A program made the translations under genes and the position numbers. The notes under the pieces were generated by a model that did no database searches, was not told where the DNA came from, and was given only the letters and a program-made list of their open reading frames with translations. Of a stretch of 64,000 bases of DNA, positions 8,689 to 17,459 are shown piece after piece (the first letter of the stretch is position 1; each line of letters starts with the position of its first letter). The DNA is from Holophagae bacterium (GTDB taxonomy: Bacteria > Acidobacteriota > Holophagae > Acanthopleuribacterales > Acanthopleuribacteraceae), in NCBI GenBank assembly GCA_029263455.1, contig JAJCXM010000003.1, positions 62,001 through 126,000 of the forward strand, written 5' to 3'.

Positions 8689-9285
8689 TTAAGAATCGTC
8701 CTCGGCGACCCAATGGTCACGGGTCAAACTTGCTCCGTTCTTCATTAGGTAGGCGTAACCTTTATGCTGCATACGACGATGACGGATGCTGCTAACCTTG
8801 ACCTCTTCACCAGACGGCAGGCGATAAAGGTATTTAGTACTCTTACGCACCGATTCCAAGGGCATGGCATGGGTGGTTGCGCCTGAAGCCCCTAAGAAGC
8901 GGCACCAGGCGCGCCAACGAGGCCCATGTGCGCGTAGTTTCTTTTGATGGTTAGCACGCATGTTTTCCTTGTGACAAATGACATGCGCTAGTTCATGAGG
9001 CAGTATCTCGTTGACCACCCAATCTAAATTCTCCATACATGCTTGTACATTGAGACGAATCAAATGGCGATGGTCGCGCATAACGAGTGCGTGACCTGCT
9101 GCTCGTCCCCTTAAATCGCAACAGATATCGACGTCTTCAAAGCTCAACCTAGGATCACGCGCGCTCGCTTTGGCCGCTAGCTCGCATAAGTTGACTCTTA
9201 ACTTGTCCACAAGATCGCTTGGCAAGGCGATCGTTTTTCTGCTTTTCAAATCCCACCCCTTGAAGGAATTGTCTGTTACCTTCAA
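8689..9285 (-). CDS. SprT-like zinc metallopeptidase domain protein
   Basis: A 198-residue protein with the zinc-metalloprotease motif HELAH at residues 97-101 and a downstream HGPRW (120-124) that supplies the third zinc ligand, as in SprT/Spartan proteases. Family members act on protein-DNA crosslinks in eukaryotes; bacterial roles are less clear. The C-terminal part (residues of about 140-198) is basic and may bind nucleic acid, but lacks an obvious four-Cys zinc ribbon. The start is a TTG (9285) with only a weak ribosome site, so the true N-terminus is uncertain. It is divergent from the DUF1304 gene. Confidence 0.8.
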   Translation of the reverse strand: MKVTDNSFKGWDLKSRKTIALPSDLVDKLRVNLCELAAKASARDPRLSFEDVDICCDLRGRAAGHALVMRDHRHLIRLNVQACMENLDWVVNEILPHELAHVICHKENMRANHQKKLRAHGPRWRAWCRFLGASGATTHAMPLESVRKSTKYLYRLPSGEEVKVSSIRHRRMQHKGYAYLMKNGASLTRDHWVAEDDS

Positions 9286-9342
9286 CTTACCAAACCTAGC
9301 TGGCTTCTGTTAGAGTGTCCAAAAAAGATTTCGGAGGCACTC

Positions 9343-9699
9343 ATGTCACTCGCGGCAACAATTATGGTTGGCGTCGTCGCTTTTCTGCATGTCTATTTTC
9401 TTGTTTTGGAAATGTTCTTGTGGACGAAACCCTATGGTCGCCGCGTATTCGCCTTGAGCGAGGAACGCGCCAAGCAGACTGCCTCTTTGGCCGCCAATCA
9501 AGGCCTCTACAATGGTTTCCTTGCTGCCGGACTAGTTTGGGGCATCTACCTTAAATCAGATGCTATTCAATGGTTCTTCTTGGGATGCGTGATGGTAGCT
9601 GGTATTTATGGCGCCATGACTGTCAATCGCAAGATTCTATTTGTGCAAGCCGTGCCTGCGGCGATTGCCATTGTGCTACTCAAAATCGCGGCCACCTAA
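9343..9699 (+). CDS. DUF1304 small membrane protein
   Basis: A 118-residue protein with four predicted membrane helices. The N-terminal signature HVYFLVLEMFLW and the ANQGLYNGFLAAGL segment are diagnostic of DUF1304. ATG at 9343 with a clear GGAGG 5 nt upstream. The function of the family is unknown. It is followed after about 80 nt by the DUF1223 gene on the same strand. Confidence 0.88.
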   Translation: MSLAATIMVGVVAFLHVYFLVLEMFLWTKPYGRRVFALSEERAKQTASLAANQGLYNGFLAAGLVWGIYLKSDAIQWFFLGCVMVAGIYGAMTVNRKILFVQAVPAAIAIVLLKIAAT

Positions 9700-9778
9700 C
9701 GACTGTCCTAAAATTAAAGCCACCCTCGCAGGAATGCCTTTTCGCTAACGCTTGTTATCTAAAAAAAGGTGATGTTTT

Positions 9779-10468
9779 ATGTTGGCTATTGCCCTACTTC
9801 AACTGACACTACAAATGCAGACGCCAAACCCTCAGCCTGTGGTTTTGGAGCTATTTACGTCTGAAGGTTGTTCCAGTTGTCCGCCAGCCGATGCGCTCAT
9901 GGGCGAGTGGATTGCTAATAACCCAACTCAGTCCGTACGGGTGCTGACATTCCACGTAGATTACTGGAATTATCTTGGCTGGAAAGATCCCTTTGCGGAC
10001 GCCATGTTCACTAAACGACAACGCAATTACGTCGAGAAACTATCGCTCAACTCTGCCTTCACACCTCAAGTCGTAGTCGATGGCGTTTATTCTGTCGTCG
10101 GTTCCCGCAAAGGCGAAATATTGAACGCCATGCAGAAACGCCAAAAAGAAAGGCGACAGGTCGATTTGCATGTCACTTGGGACGGACCACAACAATTACG
10201 AACACGCACACCCATCACTTCCCGAGAAATGACCCTAACCTACCTAACGCTCATAGATGAAAGCGAAAGCCGTGTGTTAGCAGGTGAAAACCGTGGGCGC
10301 AGCCTTAAACACTACCGAGTGGTTACGGGAATAGAATCGTTTCCAGCAACAGCCGATCAGCACTACCCTATCCCACCATCAGCCAATGAATCGGACCGCG
10401 TTGTGGTTTTACTTGAGGACACGCGAACGGGTGCTATTTTGGCGAGCGCGGAAATCGCTCTACCCTAA
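9779..10468 (+). CDS. DUF1223 exported thioredoxin-fold protein
   Basis: A 229-residue exported protein. After a short hydrophobic leader it carries the DUF1223 signature VVLELFTSEGCSSCPPAD with a CSSC redox pair, followed by VLTFHVDYWNYLGWKDPF and the TPQVVVDG cis-proline loop typical of the family. These proteins have a thioredoxin fold and are predicted to be periplasmic; a redox or metal role is inferred, not shown. AGGTGAT precedes the ATG. Its 3' end overlaps the convergent cydB stop by 9 nt. Confidence 0.88.
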   Translation: MLAIALLQLTLQMQTPNPQPVVLELFTSEGCSSCPPADALMGEWIANNPTQSVRVLTFHVDYWNYLGWKDPFADAMFTKRQRNYVEKLSLNSAFTPQVVVDGVYSVVGSRKGEILNAMQKRQKERRQVDLHVTWDGPQQLRTRTPITSREMTLTYLTLIDESESRVLAGENRGRSLKHYRVVTGIESFPATADQHYPIPPSANESDRVVVLLEDTRTGAILASAEIALP

Positions 10469-11506
10469 CTCTTCATCCAAGTCCATGGGCCCCTTGAACA
10501 TCCGATGTACGAATACAAAATAAGAAATAGCGAGCAGCAAGCCAGGAATCCACCACTTTAAAGCGAAGATAAGACTGGAAGCAGGCGCTGCAAGATCATT
10601 TATGTACAGATGGGGTCCAGACCCGTTTACATGAATCAAGCCAATCGGGTACATACAAACAAAACAGGTAAGAAGCAAAAAACTGATATGGCTACAGCTA
10701 GCAACAAAAGCAGCCAAGCCTCGGGCTTGATTTAGGGCCTGGCTTAAAAGATACCAAGCAGCAAATGCTGCCAAGGGGAAAACGATCAACCACTTTGAAG
10801 CTACCAACGATGCAAGAAACAAAGGCTGAACCCATAAAGTGAAGACTGTGATTATCACATCAAATATGCCCACATAAATGACCCACTTCTTGGCCAGATT
10901 CAGCGCTCTAACTTGCAGCTCACCTCTTTGTTTTAAGGCCAGCCAACAACAGCCATGCACGCCCAATGTCATGACGGCCAAAAGACCCACCGACACCGTG
11001 TAAATGTCCAAAACACCCACTTGCTCACTCGTAGGCAGGAAATCAGTCCACAAGGCAACGAAGAACTGGCCATCGACACCTAAAGGTAGACCACGAATTA
11101 GATTGCCCAAAGCGGCACCAAACACGAAGGCGATGGTAAAGCTGGAAAAGGCGAACAAGGCATCCCAGAATCGACACCAAAGTGGGTGATGACCTTGATG
11201 ACGCAGCTCCAAGGCCATGGCTCTTAGAATGAAGACCCACAGCAGCATCATCAATGGTAGATAAAAGCCGGAGAAACTCAATGCGTAAAGTCGAGGAAAG
11301 GCGAAAAAGAGGGTGCCGCCAGCTGCGACTAGCCAGACCTCATTACCATCCCAAAAAGGTCCAATCGTTTTCTGACCTTGAGCACGTTGCCCCTCGGTTT
11401 TGCATAGGATCGGCTGAACAACTCCAACACCCCAGTCAAATCCATCTAAGACAACAAAGGCGACGAACATGCCCGCCAACAGAAAGAACCACAGGCTTTC
11501 AATCAT
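10460..11506 (-). CDS. cydB: Cytochrome bd ubiquinol oxidase subunit II
   Basis: A 348-residue multi-pass membrane subunit of the cytochrome bd quinol oxidase. It begins MIESLWFFLLAGMFVAF and contains the CydB hallmark FVVLDGFDWGVGVVQP, GNEVWLVAAGGTLFFAFP and a C-terminal FALKWWIPGLLLA helix. The ATG at 11506 overlaps the end of cydA by 8 nt, so the two are translationally coupled. A reading frame starting 30 nt earlier is less likely because it lies further inside cydA. No CydX/CbdX-like small subunit is seen downstream; the 3' end abuts a convergent gene. It supports oxygen-scavenging, low-oxygen respiration together with CydA. Confidence 0.95.
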   Translation of the reverse strand: MIESLWFFLLAGMFVAFVVLDGFDWGVGVVQPILCKTEGQRAQGQKTIGPFWDGNEVWLVAAGGTLFFAFPRLYALSFSGFYLPLMMLLWVFILRAMALELRHQGHHPLWCRFWDALFAFSSFTIAFVFGAALGNLIRGLPLGVDGQFFVALWTDFLPTSEQVGVLDIYTVSVGLLAVMTLGVHGCCWLALKQRGELQVRALNLAKKWVIYVGIFDVIITVFTLWVQPLFLASLVASKWLIVFPLAAFAAWYLLSQALNQARGLAAFVASCSHISFLLLTCFVCMYPIGLIHVNGSGPHLYINDLAAPASSLIFALKWWIPGLLLAISYFVFVHRMFKGPMDLDEELG

Positions 11507-12830
11507 GATGGCTCTCGATGGGCCCTTGCATGACAATCTTGCCCGTGAGAATCACCGCTAACAGGGTCATGACCGTATACAAGCCCATGAATCCCAACAG
11601 ACTGAACATGCCGTTCCCTGCAGAAACATTCGGGGACGCACCGTCGACTGTGCGCATCAGTCCATAAACAAGCCAGGGTTGCCTACCCAATTCGGCGGTC
11701 ATCCATCCGGCTGTATTGGCGATGAATGGGAAAGGGAACGCCAACATCAAAGACCACAAAAGTGGCCTGTTGGTTGCTAGTTGTCCTTTGAATAAGAAAA
11801 GAAGCGATAAACCGGTAAGCGCTAAGAACAATGTGCCCAGTCCAACCATCAAGTGGTAACTGTAATACAGCAAAGGAATGTTCGTCGGCCATTCTTCCTT
11901 AGGAAAGTCGCTAAGTCCCTTAATCTCCGCATTCCAGCGTTTATGAGTCAGAAAACTCAACATCTTGGGCACGATGATGGGGTTGTCTAATTCCATGCGC
12001 TGCATATCCGGCTGCCCAATCAAGGCAATGCCAGCGCCTTCTTCGGTGTGGAAGTGACCTTCCATTGCCGCCAAAGCAGCCGGCTGGTGTTTCGCCACTA
12101 ATGTGCCTTGCATATCGCCCGACGGAAAAACCTGCAGCACGCAGAACATGAAGCCCACCGTGACACCCCATTTCAAGAACATGGCGCTCATTTCGTGGTG
12201 TGTTTTGTTGAGCGCATAAAATGCCCCAGTCGACGCCACGCAAAAAGCAGCGGTGATCACTGAGCCGCACATATTGTGGACGTATTGCCAAATGGCCCAT
12301 GGGTTCGTCATCAAAGCCCATGCACTGTCCAATACATAGACCCCTTCACTAATTATGCGATAACCCACCGGATGCTGCATCCAGGCGTTGGTCACTATGA
12401 CAAAATAGCCGGAAAGCCAGGTGCCTAAAAACAACAATCCTGAGACGCCCCAAAGTAACTTGGCATTCAAACGGTCGCGTCCATAAATCAATAGTCCTAG
12501 AAACGCCGACTCCAAGAAGAAAGAATACATGCCCTCCATACCTAATGTTTGTCCAATAATGCCGCCGGTTTTCTCGGAGAATACCGACCAGTTGGTGCCG
12601 AACTGAAACTCCAATGGGATGCCCGTAACCACGCCAAAGGCAAAATGCAGGGCAAACAATTTAGTCCAAAAATTGGCTGCCTGATTGTGAAGTCCACTCT
12701 TTACCCTGAACTCCCAACTACGCAACAAAAAAATCAGCATGGCGAGGCCCATGGTGATTTGGGGGAAAAGGTAATGATAGGCCGCAGTGAATGCGAATTG
12801 AAACCGATGGATGCCAAGCACGTCGTCCAC
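11499..12830 (-). CDS. cydA: Cytochrome bd ubiquinol oxidase subunit I
   Basis: A 443-residue haem-bearing subunit that oxidises quinol and reduces oxygen to water. The GTG at 12830 has GGAGG 5 nt upstream and gives the N-terminus VDDVLGIHRFQFAFTAAYHY, placing the haem b595 ligand His at residue 19, as in E. coli CydA. Later come the GWMTAELGRQPW quinol-site motif and the conserved membrane helices. The quinol loop is short, as in the S-subfamily (CIO-like) enzymes. The frame stays open 111 nt upstream, but that extension has no homologous character. It forms an operon with cydB. Confidence 0.95.
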   Translation of the reverse strand: MDDVLGIHRFQFAFTAAYHYLFPQITMGLAMLIFLLRSWEFRVKSGLHNQAANFWTKLFALHFAFGVVTGIPLEFQFGTNWSVFSEKTGGIIGQTLGMEGMYSFFLESAFLGLLIYGRDRLNAKLLWGVSGLLFLGTWLSGYFVIVTNAWMQHPVGYRIISEGVYVLDSAWALMTNPWAIWQYVHNMCGSVITAAFCVASTGAFYALNKTHHEMSAMFLKWGVTVGFMFCVLQVFPSGDMQGTLVAKHQPAALAAMEGHFHTEEGAGIALIGQPDMQRMELDNPIIVPKMLSFLTHKRWNAEIKGLSDFPKEEWPTNIPLLYYSYHLMVGLGTLFLALTGLSLLFLFKGQLATNRPLLWSLMLAFPFPFIANTAGWMTAELGRQPWLVYGLMRTVDGASPNVSAGNGMFSLLGFMGLYTVMTLLAVILTGKIVMQGPIESHHD

Positions 12831-13080
12831 TTGAACCTCCCGTCGAGAGGATTCTACTCGATTCCCGCAAAGCCTGCTGTAAAGCTTGTGAAACGCACGA
12901 CAATCGCAACTGAGTTGTTCATAATTTAACCTACTGCGCACGCCATGAGTGCATGTTCTCGCAACAATCGTACCGATGAAGCCTTATGGGAACTGGTTCT
13001 AAAGAGGTTATCTGTAACCGAGGGCTCGGACTCATTATTGCCAACCTCAACAAGCTGTATCCCAATTTTTGGAGGCAATC

Positions 13081-15045
13081 ATGAGAACCATCTTATTAAC
13101 GATTCTTTTGTGCTGTGTTTTTCCTGTTTCAGCTGGCGGCACGCTTAAAGCCGTCATGTCCAATGACCAGACGCCATTGATTCAGTCTCACCGCATCAAT
13201 GTGGTGATCAACAACGGATTCGCCAGAACAGAAGTTGAACAGGTCTTTAGCAATCCCAATGAACATGCGATCGAAGCTATTTACGCCGTGCCTGTTCCAC
13301 AAAGCGCTGCCCTGTCCGAGCTGTCCATTTTCCTTGGCGACATGGAACTACAAGGCGAGGTACTGGAACGAGACAAAGCCGAAGAGCTGTATCAAAAGGA
13401 ACGTGAACAAGGTCGAGACGCGGGGATCGCCAGCAAAGATGCTTTTGATACCTTTCACTTTCGTGTCAGCCCAGTGCCCAGCATGGGCGAATCGCGTTTT
13501 CGCTATGTTTATTATCAACCGATAGACATCGACACCTCGGTGGGCCGATACGTCTATCCACTGGAAGAAGGAGGCACTGATGAGGTGGCAGAACAATTTT
13601 GGACTCGAAATGAGCACGTTAGTGGCGTATTCGAATTTGACCTACTCATCAAAAGCAGCTGGCCTATCTCATCGATCCGCATACCTGGCTTTTCAGATGC
13701 AGTGCAGAGCAAAGGTAACGACGGCTCGCATCATATCCAAATCAAACGCAGTGAACACGACCTCACTTCCGACATCGTCGTCTACTACCAATTAGAGGAA
13801 AACTTGCCCAGTCGCGTTGAATTTTTGGCTTATCGACCAGAAGCCTCGGCTGACGGCACATTCATGATGGTGGTGACACCTGGATTGGATCTAAAAGAAC
13901 TCAACCAAGGCGCAGATTACGTTTTTGTCTTGGACTATTCAGGTAGCATGCAGGACAAATTGTCAACCATGCAACGGGGCATTGAACAGACATTAGGCAA
14001 AATGAACAGCAACGATCGCTTTCGCATTGTTCGCTTCGGCAACCAGGCAAGTGAGCTGATTGGTTGGACGCAAGCGAGCCCGAAACAGATCGAATCCGCC
14101 ATGTCGCGCCTGTCCAAATCAAGTACCATCGGTGGCACCAACATCTACGAAGGTCTGAGTATGGGACTTGAGAAACTTGATCAAGACCGCGTGACCAGTC
14201 TGATTCTGGTAACCGATGGCGTGGCGAATGTAGGACTCGTGGAACCTCAGGCCTTTCATCAACTCATGACAACAGTCGATATTCGCGTCTTTGGGTTTCT
14301 CATGGGGAACAATTCGAATTGGCCCTTGATGCGCACTATCACTCAAGCAAGCGGTGGATTCTACAAGGGCGTTTCCAATTCCGATGATATTGTGGGCCAG
14401 GTATTACTCGCCAAAAGCAAAATAACCCATGAGTGCCTGCATGATGCCAGCCTCGAAATCAAAGGCATCAACACTTATGGCGTCAACAATGAATTCCTCA
14501 ACAAGGTTTATCGAGGACAACAGCTTGTCTTTTTCGGCCGCTACACCAAGCCTGGTCAAGCACGCATCAGCCTTAAGGCTCGCTTATCGGGAGCTGATAA
14601 AACCTATCAAACAGAATTCGATTTCCCCGAAGTCGCGGTTGATCACCCTGAACTTGAACGCCTTTGGGCGTTAATGCGCATCGAACATGCCGAGGACATG
14701 CACAACGCGGGATTGATGGACGAGGCGGAGAGCGAATCCCTCGTGAAGGCATTGGGATTGGAGTTTCAGCTGGTGACCGATGAAACGTCCATGGTGGTGA
14801 TGGGTGATGATCAATTTGAACAATACGGTATCGACCGCAACAATCGCAACCGCGTCATGCTTGAGCGCCAAGCTCAGCTGACACGCAGCCAGGCGCCTAT
14901 CGTGTCGCCACGCGTTGATCGTAAAAAACCTATGTTCGATCTACCTGCACCGTCGTTAGGCGGAGGTGCACTCGACCCAATCCATCTGTTGCTAGCTGTC
15001 GTTTTGGCTTTGGGTGTCTTTATCCATTTACGTCAAAAATCATGA
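13081..15045 (+). CDS. VIT/von Willebrand A domain protein with GlyGly-CTERM-like tail
   Basis: A 654-residue exported surface protein. The ATG at 13081 has GGAGG 5 nt upstream, and the signal peptide ends near VSAGG. A VIT (inter-alpha-trypsin) domain occupies residues of about 20-150 (TEVEQVFSNPNEHAIEAIY, ERDKAEELYQKEREQGRDAG). A vWA domain follows with the complete MIDAS motif DYSGS at 285-289. The C-terminus is a tripartite sorting tail: Gly triplet (627-629), a hydrophobic helix (HLLLAVVLALGVFIHL) and a basic end (RQKS), like GlyGly-CTERM. The next gene, a rhombosortase-like protease, overlaps by 4 nt. Architecture parallels the 'marine proteobacterial sortase target' proteins, but with a different processing enzyme. 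Confidence 0.9.
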   Translation: MRTILLTILLCCVFPVSAGGTLKAVMSNDQTPLIQSHRINVVINNGFARTEVEQVFSNPNEHAIEAIYAVPVPQSAALSELSIFLGDMELQGEVLERDKAEELYQKEREQGRDAGIASKDAFDTFHFRVSPVPSMGESRFRYVYYQPIDIDTSVGRYVYPLEEGGTDEVAEQFWTRNEHVSGVFEFDLLIKSSWPISSIRIPGFSDAVQSKGNDGSHHIQIKRSEHDLTSDIVVYYQLEENLPSRVEFLAYRPEASADGTFMMVVTPGLDLKELNQGADYVFVLDYSGSMQDKLSTMQRGIEQTLGKMNSNDRFRIVRFGNQASELIGWTQASPKQIESAMSRLSKSSTIGGTNIYEGLSMGLEKLDQDRVTSLILVTDGVANVGLVEPQAFHQLMTTVDIRVFGFLMGNNSNWPLMRTITQASGGFYKGVSNSDDIVGQVLLAKSKITHECLHDASLEIKGINTYGVNNEFLNKVYRGQQLVFFGRYTKPGQARISLKARLSGADKTYQTEFDFPEVAVDHPELERLWALMRIEHAEDMHNAGLMDEAESESLVKALGLEFQLVTDETSMVVMGDDQFEQYGIDRNNRNRVMLERQAQLTRSQAPIVSPRVDRKKPMFDLPAPSLGGGALDPIHLLLAVVLALGVFIHLRQKS

Positions 15046-15662
15046 ACTCCGTCAGAGTTGGGTGCCTACTTGGCACCCTTTTACTTTCAGCCTGCCTGGC
15101 AACCTATTATTCGGCTCTGGCTGATTTGTTAATCCTTGATCGCAGTGCCGTCTTTGAAGGTCAACTTTGGAGAATCGTGAGTGGTCATCTGGTGCACCTT
15201 TCAGACGCTCATCTGTTATGGGATTGCAGCGTCTTCAGCGTACTAACGTTCCTTCTGCACTGCCTTGATCGTAGGCTAGTTGCGGGCGTATTGACCTCGT
15301 CTGCTTTAGTTATTGGCTTGGCGGTTGTTCTGTTTATTCCTCAAGTTTCCCATTACGGTGGTTTATCTGGAATATGTTGTGCGCTTTTCATGGCTATAGT
15401 CACTGTTTTACGCCTTCAAGTTCAAGGCCCAATGAAATGGGTTGTGAACATAGCCACATTGGCATTCGTCGCCAAAATCATCGCCGAACTCTTTTCACAG
15501 ACAACGCTCTTTGTCGATCCCGACCCTACGTGGATATCTTTGCCGCAGGTACATATCGCGGGTGGATTGGCAGGGACCGCGTGGGCGTATTTATTCTTGA
15601 CTAAAGATAGGCTCAGATCGAAGTTATCCCTGAATTTCGGGCGACGCGGACAATTCAATTAA
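15042..15662 (+). CDS. Rhombosortase-like rhomboid intramembrane protease
   Basis: A 206-residue protein with about six membrane helices. It carries the rhomboid Ser motif GLSG (Ser109) and a C-terminal HIAGGLAG with His171 as the likely catalytic dyad partner. The N-terminal half has WRIVSGHLVHLSDAHLLWD, the pattern of the rhombosortase branch (TIGR03902-like), not of housekeeping GlpG. Its ATG overlaps the stop of the VIT/vWA gene (ATGA), so the pair is translationally coupled. Rhombosortases cleave GlyGly-CTERM tails; the upstream protein's tail fits. It is probably an inner-membrane enzyme dedicated to that substrate. The 3' end overlaps the convergent LysR gene by 39 nt. Confidence 0.85.
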   Translation: MNSVRVGCLLGTLLLSACLATYYSALADLLILDRSAVFEGQLWRIVSGHLVHLSDAHLLWDCSVFSVLTFLLHCLDRRLVAGVLTSSALVIGLAVVLFIPQVSHYGGLSGICCALFMAIVTVLRLQVQGPMKWVVNIATLAFVAKIIAELFSQTTLFVDPDPTWISLPQVHIAGGLAGTAWAYLFLTKDRLRSKLSLNFGRRGQFN

Positions 15663-16511
15663 TGATGCCCATAAGAAGCGGCCGGCCGGGCCCAATGCGT
15701 GGTGTTTATGTCTCACTAAAGCCACATCTGACATCATTTCATTCGCTCTAATGTCCAAAGCAACTAGCTGTCCTCGCTCTATTTCACGTCTAACCAAATG
15801 GCTGGGCATATTGCCCCAACCGATGCCGTTCATGATGAAGTTCTTTTTGATGGCAAAGTCGGTCACTCTCCATATATGTGCACCTTGCGCCACCCCGAGC
15901 GTAGTCGCTTTCCATTTGCTCAATCTAGACTCAACCACAATTTGTAGATGATTCAACAAATCGGATTGTCTCAAGGCCGACATCTTCGACAAGGTATGGC
16001 CGGGTGCTGCAACCGCCAAGAACCTGGTTTGATCAAATTTCACACTGTCGAGCTGGTCGTCCACCGCGATCATTTCGCTAATCGATATCTCAACACGATC
16101 CTCCAGCACCAACGCTTCGCCACCAAATACTTCCATGCTGATATCGAGGCGTGTTGCAGGAAATTGGGCGTGGAACCGATCAAAGACAGGCAATAGGACA
16201 TCAAAATCTACGATGGGTGTCACATCCAATCGCAACAAAGGCTCTACGCCCAGATTCATTTCCTGAGCCAGGGTTGACAGGTTCTTTGCGCCAATCAACA
16301 TACTCTGCGCGGCGCGATGAATGGCTTGACCCTGCTCGGTCAATTGAGCGCGGTAACCATCTCGGTCGAAGAGGACCAGACCTAACTCATCTTCGAGCGA
16401 CTTGATGTTGTAGCTCACCGCAGAAGGTACTTTATTGAGTTCCCGTGCTGCCGAAGAGAAGCCGCCCGTTTTGACAACAGCATCCATGGCAACTAGCTGG
16501 TCGATATGCAC
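15624..16511 (-). CDS. LysR-family transcriptional regulator
   Basis: A 295-residue LTTR. The N-terminal winged helix-turn-helix (DAVVKTGGFSSAARELNKVPSA) is followed by the linker and a periplasmic-binding-protein-like effector domain. Start GTG at 16511 with GGAG about 8 nt upstream. It is transcribed divergently from the DoxX/SnoaL pair across a 104-nt gap, the usual layout for an LTTR controlling its neighbour. The effector is unknown. Confidence 0.92.
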   Translation of the reverse strand: MHIDQLVAMDAVVKTGGFSSAARELNKVPSAVSYNIKSLEDELGLVLFDRDGYRAQLTEQGQAIHRAAQSMLIGAKNLSTLAQEMNLGVEPLLRLDVTPIVDFDVLLPVFDRFHAQFPATRLDISMEVFGGEALVLEDRVEISISEMIAVDDQLDSVKFDQTRFLAVAAPGHTLSKMSALRQSDLLNHLQIVVESRLSKWKATTLGVAQGAHIWRVTDFAIKKNFIMNGIGWGNMPSHLVRREIERGQLVALDIRANEMMSDVALVRHKHHALGPAGRFLWASLIELSASPEIQG

Positions 16512-16615
16512 AACAAAACTCCATCAATTATTTTGATCGACTATAGCAAATACTTCCGTCATATATAGAACGAGTACTTGCGTATAAAGAAAGATTAAGA
16601 AAACGGAGGTGTCTT

Positions 16616-17077
16616 ATGTGGGAGAAGTTAACGCAATCGAGAGCGGGATGGGATGCAGTCGCCCTGAGATTGGGCTTGGGCGTGATGATCATTCCTCATG
16701 GCGCGCAGAAGTTATTGGGATGGTTTGGTGGATATGGTTTTGAAGGCACCATGGCCTACTTCACCGATACGCTTGGAATACCCTGGCTATTTGCGCTCTG
16801 TGCCGTGCTAGCCGAGTTCTTTGGAGGCCTTGCCTTGATAGCCGGTTTCTTTACACGATTCGCGGCGTTGGGAGTCGGATTCACGCTAGTGGTGGCAGCA
16901 AGTCACCACCTTTCAAACGGGTTCTTTATGAACTGGGCAGGTAGTCAGACCGGTGAAGGTATCGAATTCTTTTTATTAACAACCGCTATGGCTGTTGCAC
17001 TGGTTGTTCGCGGTGCAGGTAGCTTTGGCATAGACCAATGGATAAGTAAATTAGGAGGACAACATGAGCCAAATTAG
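16616..17077 (+). CDS. DoxX-family membrane protein
   Basis: A 153-residue four-helix membrane protein. The family signature LRLGLGVMIIPHGAQKLLGWFGGYG lies at the N-terminus, followed by AEFFGGLALIAGFFTRFAAL. DoxX proteins are small quinone/thiosulfate- or redox-associated membrane proteins of poorly defined role. ATG at 16616 behind GGAGG. It is divergent from a LysR regulator and overlaps the following SnoaL-like gene by 14 nt, so both are probably controlled by the LTTR in response to some electrophile or redox signal (inference). Confidence 0.9.
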   Translation: MWEKLTQSRAGWDAVALRLGLGVMIIPHGAQKLLGWFGGYGFEGTMAYFTDTLGIPWLFALCAVLAEFFGGLALIAGFFTRFAALGVGFTLVVAASHHLSNGFFMNWAGSQTGEGIEFFLLTTAMAVALVVRGAGSFGIDQWISKLGGQHEPN

Positions 17078-17429
17078 TCAAAACATCAAACAACTTAACG
17101 CTATGATTCAAAAAGGCGAAATCATGCAAGCTATGAATCGTTTTTATGCAGAAGACACGGTTATGGGTGAGAACGATCAACCACCCACGGAGGGGTTAGC
17201 GGCAAACTTAGCGCGCGAACAAGAGTTTGTAGACAATACTGAATGGTACGCAGCCGAACTGCTTGACGAGGTGGTAGAGGGAGACGTCAGCATGAGTCGT
17301 TGGAAACTTGATTTTCATAATCAACTTTATGGAAACCGCCTACGATTCACACAGGTATCTGTCGCTAAATGGCGTGACAACAAGATCGTTGATGAGCGCT
17401 ATTATTATTCACCCGAAGTTGTTGATTAA
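17064..17429 (+). CDS. SnoaL-like (NTF2-fold) protein
   Basis: A 121-residue protein with the cone-shaped NTF2/SnoaL pattern: helix AMNRFYAEDTVMGEN, central EFVDNTEWYAAELLDEVV and the C-terminal strands RFTQVSVAKWRDNKIVDERYYY. The ATG has AGGAGG 5 nt upstream, inside the end of the DoxX gene. Members range from polyketide cyclases to small-molecule isomerases and simple binding proteins, and no catalytic residues identify this one. It is followed by a hairpin terminator. Confidence 0.82.
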   Translation: MSQISQNIKQLNAMIQKGEIMQAMNRFYAEDTVMGENDQPPTEGLAANLAREQEFVDNTEWYAAELLDEVVEGDVSMSRWKLDFHNQLYGNRLRFTQVSVAKWRDNKIVDERYYYSPEVVD

Positions 17430-17439
17430 CACGAATAGG

Positions 17440-17459
17440 AGAGGCCGTTCGCGGCCTCT
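17440..17459 (+). terminator. Hairpin terminator after DoxX/SnoaL operon
   Basis: AGAGGCCG, a TTCG tetraloop, then CGGCCTCT forms a perfect 8-bp GC-rich stem just after the SnoaL-like stop and directly before the convergent TPR-lipoprotein stop. The U-tract is short, so it may act in both directions or with help. It is the only strong stem between the two convergent genes. Confidence 0.6.

Noticed and set aside
12831-12941. Open N-terminal extension of cydA to 12941
   Set aside because: A GTG at 12830 has an ideal GGAGG and places the haem ligand His at residue 19; the extension lacks any family-like sequence.
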